Assembly: GCA_050329415.1 (NCBI GenBank)
Contig: JBHJOS010000089.1
Location: 1 to 14,239 of the forward strand
Direction of reading: 5' to 3'
Length of the DNA: 14,239 nt
DNA from: JANNOG01 sp050329415
GTDB taxonomy: Bacteria > Actinomycetota > Actinomycetes > Actinomycetales > JBBAYJ01
Each line of letters opens with the position of its first letter. Positions within the stretch are counted from its first letter, which is position 1. The notes under the pieces were generated by a model. That model was not told the DNA's origin. It searched no databases and saw only the letters and a program-made list of their open reading frames with translations. The position numbers were made by a program, and so were the translations under genes. Shown one piece after another: positions 5,894 through 12,611 of the stretch.

Positions 5894-8698
5894 ATGGCCG
5901 TCTCCGCCGGTCGCTCGCTCGACTCGTTCGGTGCCCGCGACACCCTGCGTCTCAGTGGCTCGGAGGCACCCGCCGACGCCGCCGAGTACGAGATCTTCCG
6001 GGTCGGCGCGGTCGACGGCACCGCCTCCCTCCCGTACAGCCTCAGGATTCTCCTCGAGAACCTGCTGCGCACCGAGGACGGCGTGAACGTCACCGCCGAG
6101 CAGGTGCGGGCGATCGCGTCCTGGGATCCCGCCGCCGAACCGGACACGGAGATCCAGTTCACCCCGGCCAGGGTCGTCATGCAGGACTTCACCGGCGTGC
6201 CGTGCATCGTCGACCTCGCGACCATGCGCGAGGCGATGGCCGACCTCGGCGGCGACCCCGCGCGGATCAACCCGCTGGCTCCCGCCGAGCTGGTCATCGA
6301 CCACTCGGTGATCGTCGACGCCTTCGCCCGGCCGGACGCCTTCGACGTCAACGTCGCCATCGAGTACGAGCGCAACCGCGAGCGCTACCAGTTCCTGCGC
6401 TGGGGCCAGTCGGCCTTCGAGGGCTTCGTCGTCGTGCCCCCCGGCACCGGGATCGTCCACCAGGTCAACCTCGAGCACCTGGCCCGCGGGGTCATGGTCG
6501 CCGAGGTCGACGGAGCCGACGGCGCCACGGTCCGCCGCGCCTACCCGGACACCCTCGTCGGCACCGACTCCCACACCACGATGATCAACGGCCTCGGCGT
6601 GCTCGGCTGGGGCGTCGGCGGGATCGAGGCCGAGGCGGCGATGCTGGGCCAGCCGGTCTCGATGCTCATCCCGCAGGTGGTGGGTTTCCGGCTGACCGGG
6701 AGCATCCCGTCGGGGGTGACCGCGACCGACGTCGTCCTCACCATCACCGAGATGCTGCGCCGCCAGGGCGTGGTGGGGAAGTTCGTCGAGTTCTACGGCG
6801 CGGGTGTGGGGCAGGTGCCACTGGCCAACCGGGCGACGATCGGCAACATGAGCCCCGAGTTCGGCTCCACCTGCGCGATCTTCCCGATCGACGGCGTGAC
6901 GCTGGACTACCTCCGGCTCACCGGCCGCTCGCCGGCCCAGGTCGCTCTCGTCGAGGCCTACGCCCGGGCCCAGGGCATGTGGCACGACCCGGCCGCCGAC
7001 GGATACGTCGAGCCCCGCTACTCCGAGTACCTCGAGCTCGACCTCTCCACCGTGGTGCCGAGCATCGCCGGCCCCAAGCGCCCGCAGGACCGGATCGCCC
7101 TGACGGACGCGAAGGCGGCGTTCCGGCGGGTGCTGCCGGACTACGCCGACAACGGTGCCGACGAGGCCGTCGAGGAGTCGTTCCCCGCCTCGGACGCCCC
7201 CGCCTCGGGGCCGGAACGACCGCGCCGCCGGGTCCCCGTCACGCTCGCCGACGGCACCGCGACCGAGCTGGACCACGGGGCGGTGGTCATCGCCGCCATC
7301 ACGTCGTGCACGAACACCTCGAACCCCGAGGTCATGATTGCCGCGGCCCTGCTGGCCCGCAACGCCGTCGACCGCGGGCTGGATCGCAAGCCGTGGGTCA
7401 AGACGTCGCTGGCGCCGGGCAGCAAGGTTGTCATGGACTACTACCACCGCGCCGGGCTGGTGCCGTACCTGGAGAAGCTCGGATACCACCTCGTGGGCTA
7501 CGGGTGCACCACCTGCATCGGGAACTCCGGCCCCCTGCCCGCCGAGATCAGCCGGGCCGTCGCCGACAACGATCTCGCCGTGGCGTCCGTGCTCTCGGGC
7601 AACCGGAACTTCGAGGGCCGGATCAACCCGGACGTCAAGATGAACTACCTGGCGTCCCCGCCGCTGGTCGTCGCGTACGCCCTGGCCGGGACGATGGACG
7701 TCGACCTGGCGACCGAGCCCCTCGGGCACGATCCCGAGGGGCGTCCGGTCATGCTCTCCGACCTGTGGCCGTCCCCGGACGAGGTGCAGGCCGTCATCGA
7801 CAGCTCGATCAGCGAGGACATGTTCACCCGCGGCTACGCCGACGTCTTCGCCGGCGACGACCGGTGGCGGTCCCTGCCGACCCCGACCGGCGACACCTTC
7901 GCGTGGGACCCCGGCTCCACCTACGTCCGCAGGCCCCCGTACTTCGAGGGCATGACCCGTGACCCCCGGCCGGTGACGGACATCACCGGCGCCCGGGTGC
8001 TGGCGCTGCTCGGCGACTCCGTGACGACCGACCACATCAGCCCGGCCGGCTCCATCAAGGCCGACAGCCCCGCGGGTCGCTACCTCACCGACCACGGCGT
8101 CGAGCGGAAGGACTTCAACTCCTACGGCTCCCGCCGCGGCAACCACGAGGTGATGATCCGCGGCACGTTCGCGAACATCCGGTTGCGCAACCAGCTCCTC
8201 AGCGGCGTCACCGGCGGGTTCACCCGGGACTTCACGGCGGGTGGCACGCAGGCGACGATCTACGACGCCGCGACGAACTACGCGGCGGCCGGGATCCCGC
8301 TGGTCGTCCTCGCCGGTGCCGAGTACGGCTCCGGCTCGAGCCGGGACTGGGCCGCCAAGGGCACCCGGCTGCTCGGCGTGCGGGTGGTCATCGCCGAGAG
8401 CTTCGAACGGATCCACCGGTCGAACCTCATCGGGATGGGGGTGCTGCCGCTGCAGTTCCCCGCCGGGGAGTCAGCGCGGTCCCTCGGCCTGCGAGGGGAC
8501 GAGGCGTTCACCGTCGAGGGCGTGACCGTGCTGAACGAGGGCACCACCCCCCGGACGGTGCGCGTGACCGCGACTGCCGAGGGCCGGGAGCCGGTGACCT
8601 TCGACGCCGTCGTCCGCATCGACACCCCCGGCGAGGCGGAGTACTACCGGAACGGGGGAATCCTCCCGTTCGTCCTGCGTCAACTGGTGTCGCGCTGA
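5894..8698 (+). CDS. acnA: Aconitate hydratase (AcnA / iron-regulatory-protein type)
   Basis: A 934-aa cytoplasmic [4Fe-4S] enzyme interconverting citrate and isocitrate through cis-aconitate in the TCA cycle. Cluster ligands are Cys472 (SCTNTSNPEV), Cys538 and Cys541 (YGCTTCIGNSG). The DSH active-site motif is at 225-227, and the swivelling fourth domain carries YGSGSSRDWAAKGT at 811-824. The domain order (1-2-3, linker, 4) is that of the AcnA/IRP1 type, not AcnB. It is about 40 residues longer than E. coli AcnA (about 890), mostly because of a low-complexity acidic and proline-rich stretch at about 415-448 just before the first cluster cysteine; this contains ESFPASDA (428-435). The ATG has a strong AGGAGG 4 nt upstream, and alternative upstream starts lie in another frame. 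The gap of 63 nt after the methyltransferase gene leaves room for its own promoter. Confidence 0.97.
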   Translation: MAVSAGRSLDSFGARDTLRLSGSEAPADAAEYEIFRVGAVDGTASLPYSLRILLENLLRTEDGVNVTAEQVRAIASWDPAAEPDTEIQFTPARVVMQDFTGVPCIVDLATMREAMADLGGDPARINPLAPAELVIDHSVIVDAFARPDAFDVNVAIEYERNRERYQFLRWGQSAFEGFVVVPPGTGIVHQVNLEHLARGVMVAEVDGADGATVRRAYPDTLVGTDSHTTMINGLGVLGWGVGGIEAEAAMLGQPVSMLIPQVVGFRLTGSIPSGVTATDVVLTITEMLRRQGVVGKFVEFYGAGVGQVPLANRATIGNMSPEFGSTCAIFPIDGVTLDYLRLTGRSPAQVALVEAYARAQGMWHDPAADGYVEPRYSEYLELDLSTVVPSIAGPKRPQDRIALTDAKAAFRRVLPDYADNGADEAVEESFPASDAPASGPERPRRRVPVTLADGTATELDHGAVVIAAITSCTNTSNPEVMIAAALLARNAVDRGLDRKPWVKTSLAPGSKVVMDYYHRAGLVPYLEKLGYHLVGYGCTTCIGNSGPLPAEISRAVADNDLAVASVLSGNRNFEGRINPDVKMNYLASPPLVVAYALAGTMDVDLATEPLGHDPEGRPVMLSDLWPSPDEVQAVIDSSISEDMFTRGYADVFAGDDRWRSLPTPTGDTFAWDPGSTYVRRPPYFEGMTRDPRPVTDITGARVLALLGDSVTTDHISPAGSIKADSPAGRYLTDHGVERKDFNSYGSRRGNHEVMIRGTFANIRLRNQLLSGVTGGFTRDFTAGGTQATIYDAATNYAAAGIPLVVLAGAEYGSGSSRDWAAKGTRLLGVRVVIAESFERIHRSNLIGMGVLPLQFPAGESARSLGLRGDEAFTVEGVTVLNEGTTPRTVRVTATAEGREPVTFDAVVRIDTPGEAEYYRNGGILPFVLRQLVSR

Positions 8699-8741
8699 CG
8701 ACACGCGAGCGTGACCAGGCTGGACCGTGTCAGTGATGTTG

Positions 8742-8755
8742 CGGAAACGTTACGG
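8742..8755. promoter_or_regulatory. Candidate repressor operator (imperfect palindrome with CpG centre)
   Basis: An imperfect palindrome centres on AACGTT (8746-8751), with matching outer pairs at 8744/8753 and 8742/8755. A central CG with flanking A/T bases resembles LacI-type operators, and the site lies just upstream of the xylF promoter candidate. A single site of this length could be chance. No regulator gene is in the window. Confidence 0.25.
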
Positions 8756-8763
8756 GTCGGTCC

Positions 8764-8792
8764 TTCCACCGCTGTTCCGGCGGGCATAAGTT
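8764..8792 (+). promoter_or_regulatory. Candidate sigma70-type promoter for the xylFGH operon
   Basis: TTCCAC (8764-8769, a weak -35) and TAAGTT (8787-8792, TAnnnT) are separated by 17 nt. This would place the start near 8799 and give a leader of about 65 nt. The 166-nt region 8699-8864 between acnA and xylF holds no gene. It contains only this candidate, the operator-like palindrome upstream, and the xylF ribosome binding site (GGGAGG, 8852-8857). Confidence 0.4.
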
Positions 8793-8864
8793 CAGAGCCA
8801 CAACGAAGCGGTTGCCCGGTCGCCCGTGGCGTCCGGGTCCCTCAGTGCAGCGGGAGGACACCCT

Positions 8865-10013
8865 ATGAGCAGGCGCTTGAGTGTCGTGATGGCGGCCGGA
8901 GCCGTCGTCACGCTGGCGCTCGCCGCGTGCGGCGACGGCGAGGCCGAGGGCACCGACGACACGGCGGCGGCCGGCGGCGGGGAGACCGCCGAGGACACCG
9001 GTGACGACGGCGGCGAGGGAGGCGGCGGCACGGTCGGCGTCATCCTCCCGGACTCGGCCTCCTCCGCCCGGTGGGAGACGGCCGACCGGCCGTTCCTCGA
9101 GGAGGCGTTCGAGGCGGCGGGCGTCGAGTACGACATCCAGAACGCCGAGGGCGACACCGCGCAGTTCCAGACCATCGCCGACGGCATGATCAACGCGGGC
9201 GTCGATGTCCTCATGATCGTCAACCTGGACTCCGAGACCGGATCGGCCGTCATCACGGACGCCACGGCCGCGGGCATCCCCGTCATCGACTACGACCGGC
9301 TCACCCTGGGCGGCGGGGCGGCGTACTACGTGTCGTTCGACAACGTCGCGGTCGGCACCGCGATCGGCGAGGGCCTCGTGCAGTGCCTGCAGGACGCCGA
9401 CACCACCGAGGGCGACGTCGTCCTCCTCAACGGCTCGCCGACGGACAACAACGCCACCCTCTTCAAGGAGGGCTACCAGGCCGCGGTCGAGGCGGCCGGC
9501 TACGGGATCGCCGACGACCAGGCGGTGCCCGACTGGGACAACACCCAGGCCGGCACCATCTTCGAGCAGATCTTCACCAGCACCGGCGGGAGCTTCGTCG
9601 GCGTCGCGGCCGCCAACGACGGCCTCGGCGGCGCGGTCATCAGCGTGCTGGAGCGCAACGGCCTGGCCGGGGAGGTCCCCGTCACCGGGCAGGACGCCAC
9701 CGACGAGGGGCTGCAGCGGGTCCTCACCGGCACCCAGTGCATGACCGTCTACAAGCCGATCCGGGAGGAGGCCAACGCTGCCGCCGATCTGGCCATCGCC
9801 CTCATCAACGGCGACACCGCGGCAGCGGACGCCCTCGCGTCGGGCACGGTCGACGACACCGAGACCGGCGAGCAGGTCCCGTCGGTCCTCCTGGAGCCGG
9901 TCCAGATCTTCCGCGACAACGTCTCGGAGGTCATCGACGACGGCTTCACGACGGCCGAGAACGTCTGCGTCGACGACGCCGCAGCGGCCTGTGAGGAACT
10001 CGGCATCGGCTGA
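8865..10013 (+). CDS. xylF: D-xylose-type ABC transporter substrate-binding lipoprotein
   Basis: A 382-aa periplasmic-binding-protein-fold lipoprotein that should capture D-xylose or a related pentose outside the membrane. The signal peptide ends in lipobox LAAC with the lipidated cysteine at Cys22, followed by a low-complexity acidic/glycine tether (23-55). The mature part matches my memory of E. coli XylF block for block: ARWETADR (68-74), IDYDRL (141-146), YYVSFDN (154-160), NGSPTDNNA (189-197), AAANDG (248-253), TGQDA (274-278), MTVYKPI (293-299), VPSVLLEP (338-345). Two C-terminal cysteines, Cys368 and Cys376, could form a disulfide. ATG 8865 is chosen because GGGAGG lies 7 nt upstream and a proper signal peptide follows; an in-frame GTG at 8826 would add a non-signal extension. 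The exact sugar is inferred. Confidence 0.9.
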   Translation: MSRRLSVVMAAGAVVTLALAACGDGEAEGTDDTAAAGGGETAEDTGDDGGEGGGGTVGVILPDSASSARWETADRPFLEEAFEAAGVEYDIQNAEGDTAQFQTIADGMINAGVDVLMIVNLDSETGSAVITDATAAGIPVIDYDRLTLGGGAAYYVSFDNVAVGTAIGEGLVQCLQDADTTEGDVVLLNGSPTDNNATLFKEGYQAAVEAAGYGIADDQAVPDWDNTQAGTIFEQIFTSTGGSFVGVAAANDGLGGAVISVLERNGLAGEVPVTGQDATDEGLQRVLTGTQCMTVYKPIREEANAAADLAIALINGDTAAADALASGTVDDTETGEQVPSVLLEPVQIFRDNVSEVIDDGFTTAENVCVDDAAAACEELGIG

Positions 10014-10039
10014 CGCGGCAACCGACCCGCCAGGGTCAT

Positions 10040-10079
10040 GGGGGCCGGCCGCTCGGGGTATCCCGGGCGGTCTGCCCTC
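10040..10079 (+). promoter_or_regulatory. Strong intercistronic stem-loop between xylF and xylG
   Basis: Positions 10040-10057 pair with 10062-10079 around a GTAT loop. That is 18 positions, with one C/U mismatch (10046/10073) and three G.U wobbles (10041/10078, 10048/10071, 10053/10066). The inner stem CCGCTCGGG/CCCGGGCGG is 9 bp. No T-run follows, so a classical intrinsic terminator is unlikely. In binding-protein operons such structures (as in malE-malF) protect the upstream mRNA or partly terminate it, keeping binding protein in excess. Confidence 0.6.
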
Positions 10080-10118
10080 TGCCACCATCGCCGCAGCACG
10101 ACAGGACAAGGAGGGGCG

Positions 10119-10934
10119 ATGGCGCCCACGAGCGACGGCACCGGTGTGCCGGCGGAGCCGACCGGGACACCGGCGATCCGGCTGCGCGGCATCCAGAAGA
10201 GCTTCGGCGCGGTCCAGGTGTTGCGCGGCGTCGACCTCGACGCCCACCCCGGTCAGGTGACCGCCCTCGTCGGTGACAACGGGGCCGGCAAGTCGACGCT
10301 CGTCAAGGGGATCGCGGGGATCCACCCGTTCGACGGCGGCACCTACGAGTTCGAGGGCCGCGCGGTCGAGGTGACCTCGCCGAAGCAGGCCAACCATCTC
10401 GGCATCGAGGTCGTTTACCAGGACCTCGCGCTGTGCGACAACCTCGACGTCGTCGCCAACATGTACCTGGGGCGGGAGTCGCGGACCGGCATCGCTCTCG
10501 ACGAGTCGTCGATGGAGCGCAAGGCCGCCGAGACCCTCGCCGGGCTGCGGGTGCGCACGCTGAAGTCGGTCCGCCAGAAGGTGAGCAGCCTGTCGGGCGG
10601 CCAGCGGCAGACCGTCGCGATCGCCCGTGCCGTGTTGTGGAACAGCAAGGTCGTCATCCTCGACGAACCGACCGCGGCGCTCGGCGTCGCCCAGACCGAG
10701 CAGGTGCTCGCGCTGGTCCGCCGGTTGGCCGAGAGCGGGCTGGCGGTCATCGTCATCAGCCACAACATGAACGACGTGCTGAGCGTCGCGGACTCGGTGG
10801 CCGCGATGTACCTGGGGCGGATGGCTGCCCAGGTGCCCGCGGCCGGTGTGTCGAACTCCGACGTCGTGGAGCTCATCACCGCCGGGCGCAGCACCGCCCT
10901 CGGTGTCGGCATCCGGGACGAGGTGACGGCGTGA
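10119..10934 (+). CDS. xylG: Sugar ABC transporter ATP-binding protein, single domain
   Basis: A 271-aa cytoplasmic ATPase that would power the XylF/XylH importer as a homodimer. It shows Walker A GDNGAGKST (52-60), Q-loop Gln101 (VYQDLALC), signature LSGGQ (158-162), Walker B VVILDEP (178-184) and switch His215 (ISHNMND). It has one nucleotide-binding domain, unlike E. coli XylG, which fuses two (about 510 aa). Single-domain ATPases are known in part of the CUT2 family (for example FrcA), so this is not a truncation. ATG 10119 follows AAGGAGG (10108-10114); an in-frame ATG at 10038 would put the hairpin inside the coding sequence. Its TGA overlaps the xylH GTG. Confidence 0.88.
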   Translation: MAPTSDGTGVPAEPTGTPAIRLRGIQKSFGAVQVLRGVDLDAHPGQVTALVGDNGAGKSTLVKGIAGIHPFDGGTYEFEGRAVEVTSPKQANHLGIEVVYQDLALCDNLDVVANMYLGRESRTGIALDESSMERKAAETLAGLRVRTLKSVRQKVSSLSGGQRQTVAIARAVLWNSKVVILDEPTAALGVAQTEQVLALVRRLAESGLAVIVISHNMNDVLSVADSVAAMYLGRMAAQVPAAGVSNSDVVELITAGRSTALGVGIRDEVTA

Positions 10935-12220
10935 CCGCCTCGACGACACAGCCCTCCCAGCCTCCCCAGCCGCCGGGACTCCCGGAGACGTCGAGCGACG
11001 TGCTCGTCGGCCCGCCCGCGCAGACGCTGCGGGAGGCGTTCGCCGAGTACCGGGGCCGGGTGGCCGGCGGTGACATCGGCCTGCTGAGCGCGGTGCTGGG
11101 ACTCGTGGCGCTGCTCGCGTTCTTCTCGCTGCTCGAGCCGGACACGTTCACGACGACCCGCAACTTCGCCAACCTCATGAACCAGGCCGCCGGTGTCGCC
11201 TTCATCTCGATGGGCCTGGTCTTCGTCCTGCTGCTGGGCGAGATCGACCTGTCGGCCGGCTTCCTCGCCGGCACGGCGGGCGCCATCCTCGGCGTCACCC
11301 TGAGCAACGGCTCGCCGTGGTACCTGGCGGTCGCCGCCTGCCTCGGCACCGGCGCCACGTTCGGCCTGGTCGTCGGTCTGCTGGTGGCGTACCTGAGGAT
11401 CCCGTCGTTCGTCGTCACCCTCGCGTTCTTCCTCGGGTTGCAGGGCGTGCTGCTGGCGGTGATCGGCGAGGGCGGCACCATCCGGATCTCCGACTCGGTG
11501 ATCCTCGCTGTCAACAACCGCAACCTGTCCCCGGCGCTCGGCTGGGTGTTCGTGACTGTCGTGGTGCTGGGGTACGTGGTCGTCGGCTCCGTCGCCCGCA
11601 AGCGCCGCGCCGCGACCGGGCTGCCGCTGTCGTCGGCGTCGGTGTTCTGGGGCGGGGCCGTGGTCCTCGCCGTGGTGCTGGCGCTGCTGGCGTACCTGTT
11701 CAACCTCGAGCGCGCGGTGAACCCCGACATCGTCTCCCTGCGGGGCATCCCGATCGTCGTGCCGCTCGCGGTGGTGTTCATCGCCGCGCTGTCGTTCGTC
11801 CTCACCCGGACCAGCTTCGGCCGGCACGTCTTCGCCGTCGGCGGCAACGCCGAGGCCGCGCGCCGTTCCGGCATCAACGTCGCCGGCACCCGGGTGGCGT
11901 GCTTCGTGATCTCCGGCAGCCTCGCCGCGGTCGGCGGCATCATCATCGCCTCCCGCGACAACGCGGTCTCGCCGACGACCGGTGGCGGGGAGACCCTGCT
12001 GTTCGCCGTCGCCGCGGCGGTCATCGGTGGCACCTCGCTGTTCGGCGGCCGGGGGACCATCATCGGGGCGGTCCTCGGGGCACTGGTGGTCGCTTCCATC
12101 CGCAACGGCCTGCCGCTGATCGCGTCCGGCTCGGCGATCATCTTCATGGTCACCGGTCTGGTCCTGCTGCTCGCGGCCACGGTCGACGCCGTGTCGCGCC
12201 GGCGCGGCACCACGGGCTAG
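10931..12220 (+). CDS. xylH: Sugar ABC transporter permease (XylH-like)
   Basis: A 429-aa integral membrane subunit of the CUT2 family forming the translocation path for the XylF-bound sugar. A proline- and glutamine-rich cytoplasmic N-terminus (1-45) precedes about ten hydrophobic segments from residue 49 to 418. Family marks are GEIDLSAG (103-110) and the ATPase-coupling loop with GGNAEAARRSGIN (304-316), followed by the GGTSLFGGRGT region (366-376). GTG 10931 overlaps the xylG stop in GTGA, giving translational coupling, and the upstream part of the open frame is a shadow of xylG. Length is slightly above E. coli XylH (about 390) because of the N-terminal extension. Confidence 0.88.
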   Translation: MTASTTQPSQPPQPPGLPETSSDVLVGPPAQTLREAFAEYRGRVAGGDIGLLSAVLGLVALLAFFSLLEPDTFTTTRNFANLMNQAAGVAFISMGLVFVLLLGEIDLSAGFLAGTAGAILGVTLSNGSPWYLAVAACLGTGATFGLVVGLLVAYLRIPSFVVTLAFFLGLQGVLLAVIGEGGTIRISDSVILAVNNRNLSPALGWVFVTVVVLGYVVVGSVARKRRAATGLPLSSASVFWGGAVVLAVVLALLAYLFNLERAVNPDIVSLRGIPIVVPLAVVFIAALSFVLTRTSFGRHVFAVGGNAEAARRSGINVAGTRVACFVISGSLAAVGGIIIASRDNAVSPTTGGGETLLFAVAAAVIGGTSLFGGRGTIIGAVLGALVVASIRNGLPLIASGSAIIFMVTGLVLLLAATVDAVSRRRGTTG

Positions 12221-12242
12221 CGGTGCTGTCGAGCGAGGGCCG

Positions 12243-12602
12243 CTGACCGGGCCGCCCGGCTGGCCCGCCGAGGTCCCGCCACCCGGGGCCCCGGGGTTCC
12301 CGCCGCGGGCCGTCGGGTGGCTGCTCGACCGCTGCCCGGCGCGCTACCGCGACCACGAGGTGCTGCGCCGCCACCCACAGGCCCTGGCCTGGCTGGCGGA
12401 GCGGCACGTCGCCGCCGAGGCGGCGGCGGTGACCGCGGCGATCGCGACGGCCCGGGCGGACCTCGCCGGCGCCGTCGGGCCACGCGGGGTCGATGGGGTA
12501 CTGGTCGCTTTGGAGCGTGAGGCCGCCCTGCTGCTCGCCGACCGCCGGGCCGTCGGCCTCGTCGCCGAGGCGCTGTCGAGGCCGCCGGAGCGTGTTCCGT
12601 AG
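12243..12602 (+). CDS. Small conserved actinobacterial protein next to dxs, probable CTG start
   Basis: I do not know its function. The frame encodes TGPPGWPAEVPPPGAPGF, then an alpha-helical stretch with WLLDRCP, LRRHPQALAWLAERH and a basic/alanine-rich C-terminus, ending at TAG 12600-12602. This matches my recollection of an unnamed family of about 115-120 aa found beside dxs in actinobacteria, usually beginning with TGPPGWP. The only ordinary in-frame start is GTG 12360, which would remove 39 residues including that motif. The frame is open further upstream with no ATG, GTG or TTG; CTG 12243, preceded by GAGG at 12235-12238, gives 119 aa. That CTG overlaps (CTGA) the stop of a 7-codon frame starting at GTG 12223, two bases after the xylH stop. 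A frameshift or sequence error joining the two frames is the alternative. No membrane segment or signal peptide is seen. Confidence 0.6.
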   Translation: MTGPPGWPAEVPPPGAPGFPPRAVGWLLDRCPARYRDHEVLRRHPQALAWLAERHVAAEAAAVTAAIATARADLAGAVGPRGVDGVLVALEREAALLLADRRAVGLVAEALSRPPERVP

Positions 12603-12605
12603 ACT
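12600..12605 (+). promoter_or_regulatory. Leaderless -10 element for dxs, overlapping the upstream stop codon
   Basis: TAGACT (TAnnnT) is followed by 6 nt and GTG 12612, the same geometry as at ceoB. Its first three bases are the TAG stop of the preceding small gene. No Shine-Dalgarno sequence precedes the GTG, and no -35 is evident. Confidence 0.5.
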
Positions 12606-12611
12606 CGGACG

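Noticed and set aside
4229..8416. Very long open frame (1395 codons) on the minus strand
   Set aside because: It runs antisense across the transporter, methyltransferase and aconitase genes and translates to low-complexity Arg/Asp/Gly/His-rich sequence without motifs. It is a shadow of high-GC third-position bias; the same holds for the other long antisense frames at 2280-4325, 8730-10949 and 12150-14204.
8694..8739. Possible terminator after acnA
   Set aside because: CACGC-GA-GCGTG and GACACG/CGTGTC can pair, but the stems are short, one loop is 2 nt and the other about 20 nt, and no T-run follows.
8826..8864. Earlier GTG start for xylF
   Set aside because: It would put 13 non-hydrophobic residues before a complete lipoprotein signal peptide and place the clear GGGAGG inside the gene.
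10119..10934. Truncated XylG lacking its second ATPase domain
   Set aside because: The single domain is complete from Walker A to the switch histidine and is followed in coupling distance by xylH. Single-domain CUT2 ATPases are an ordinary variant.
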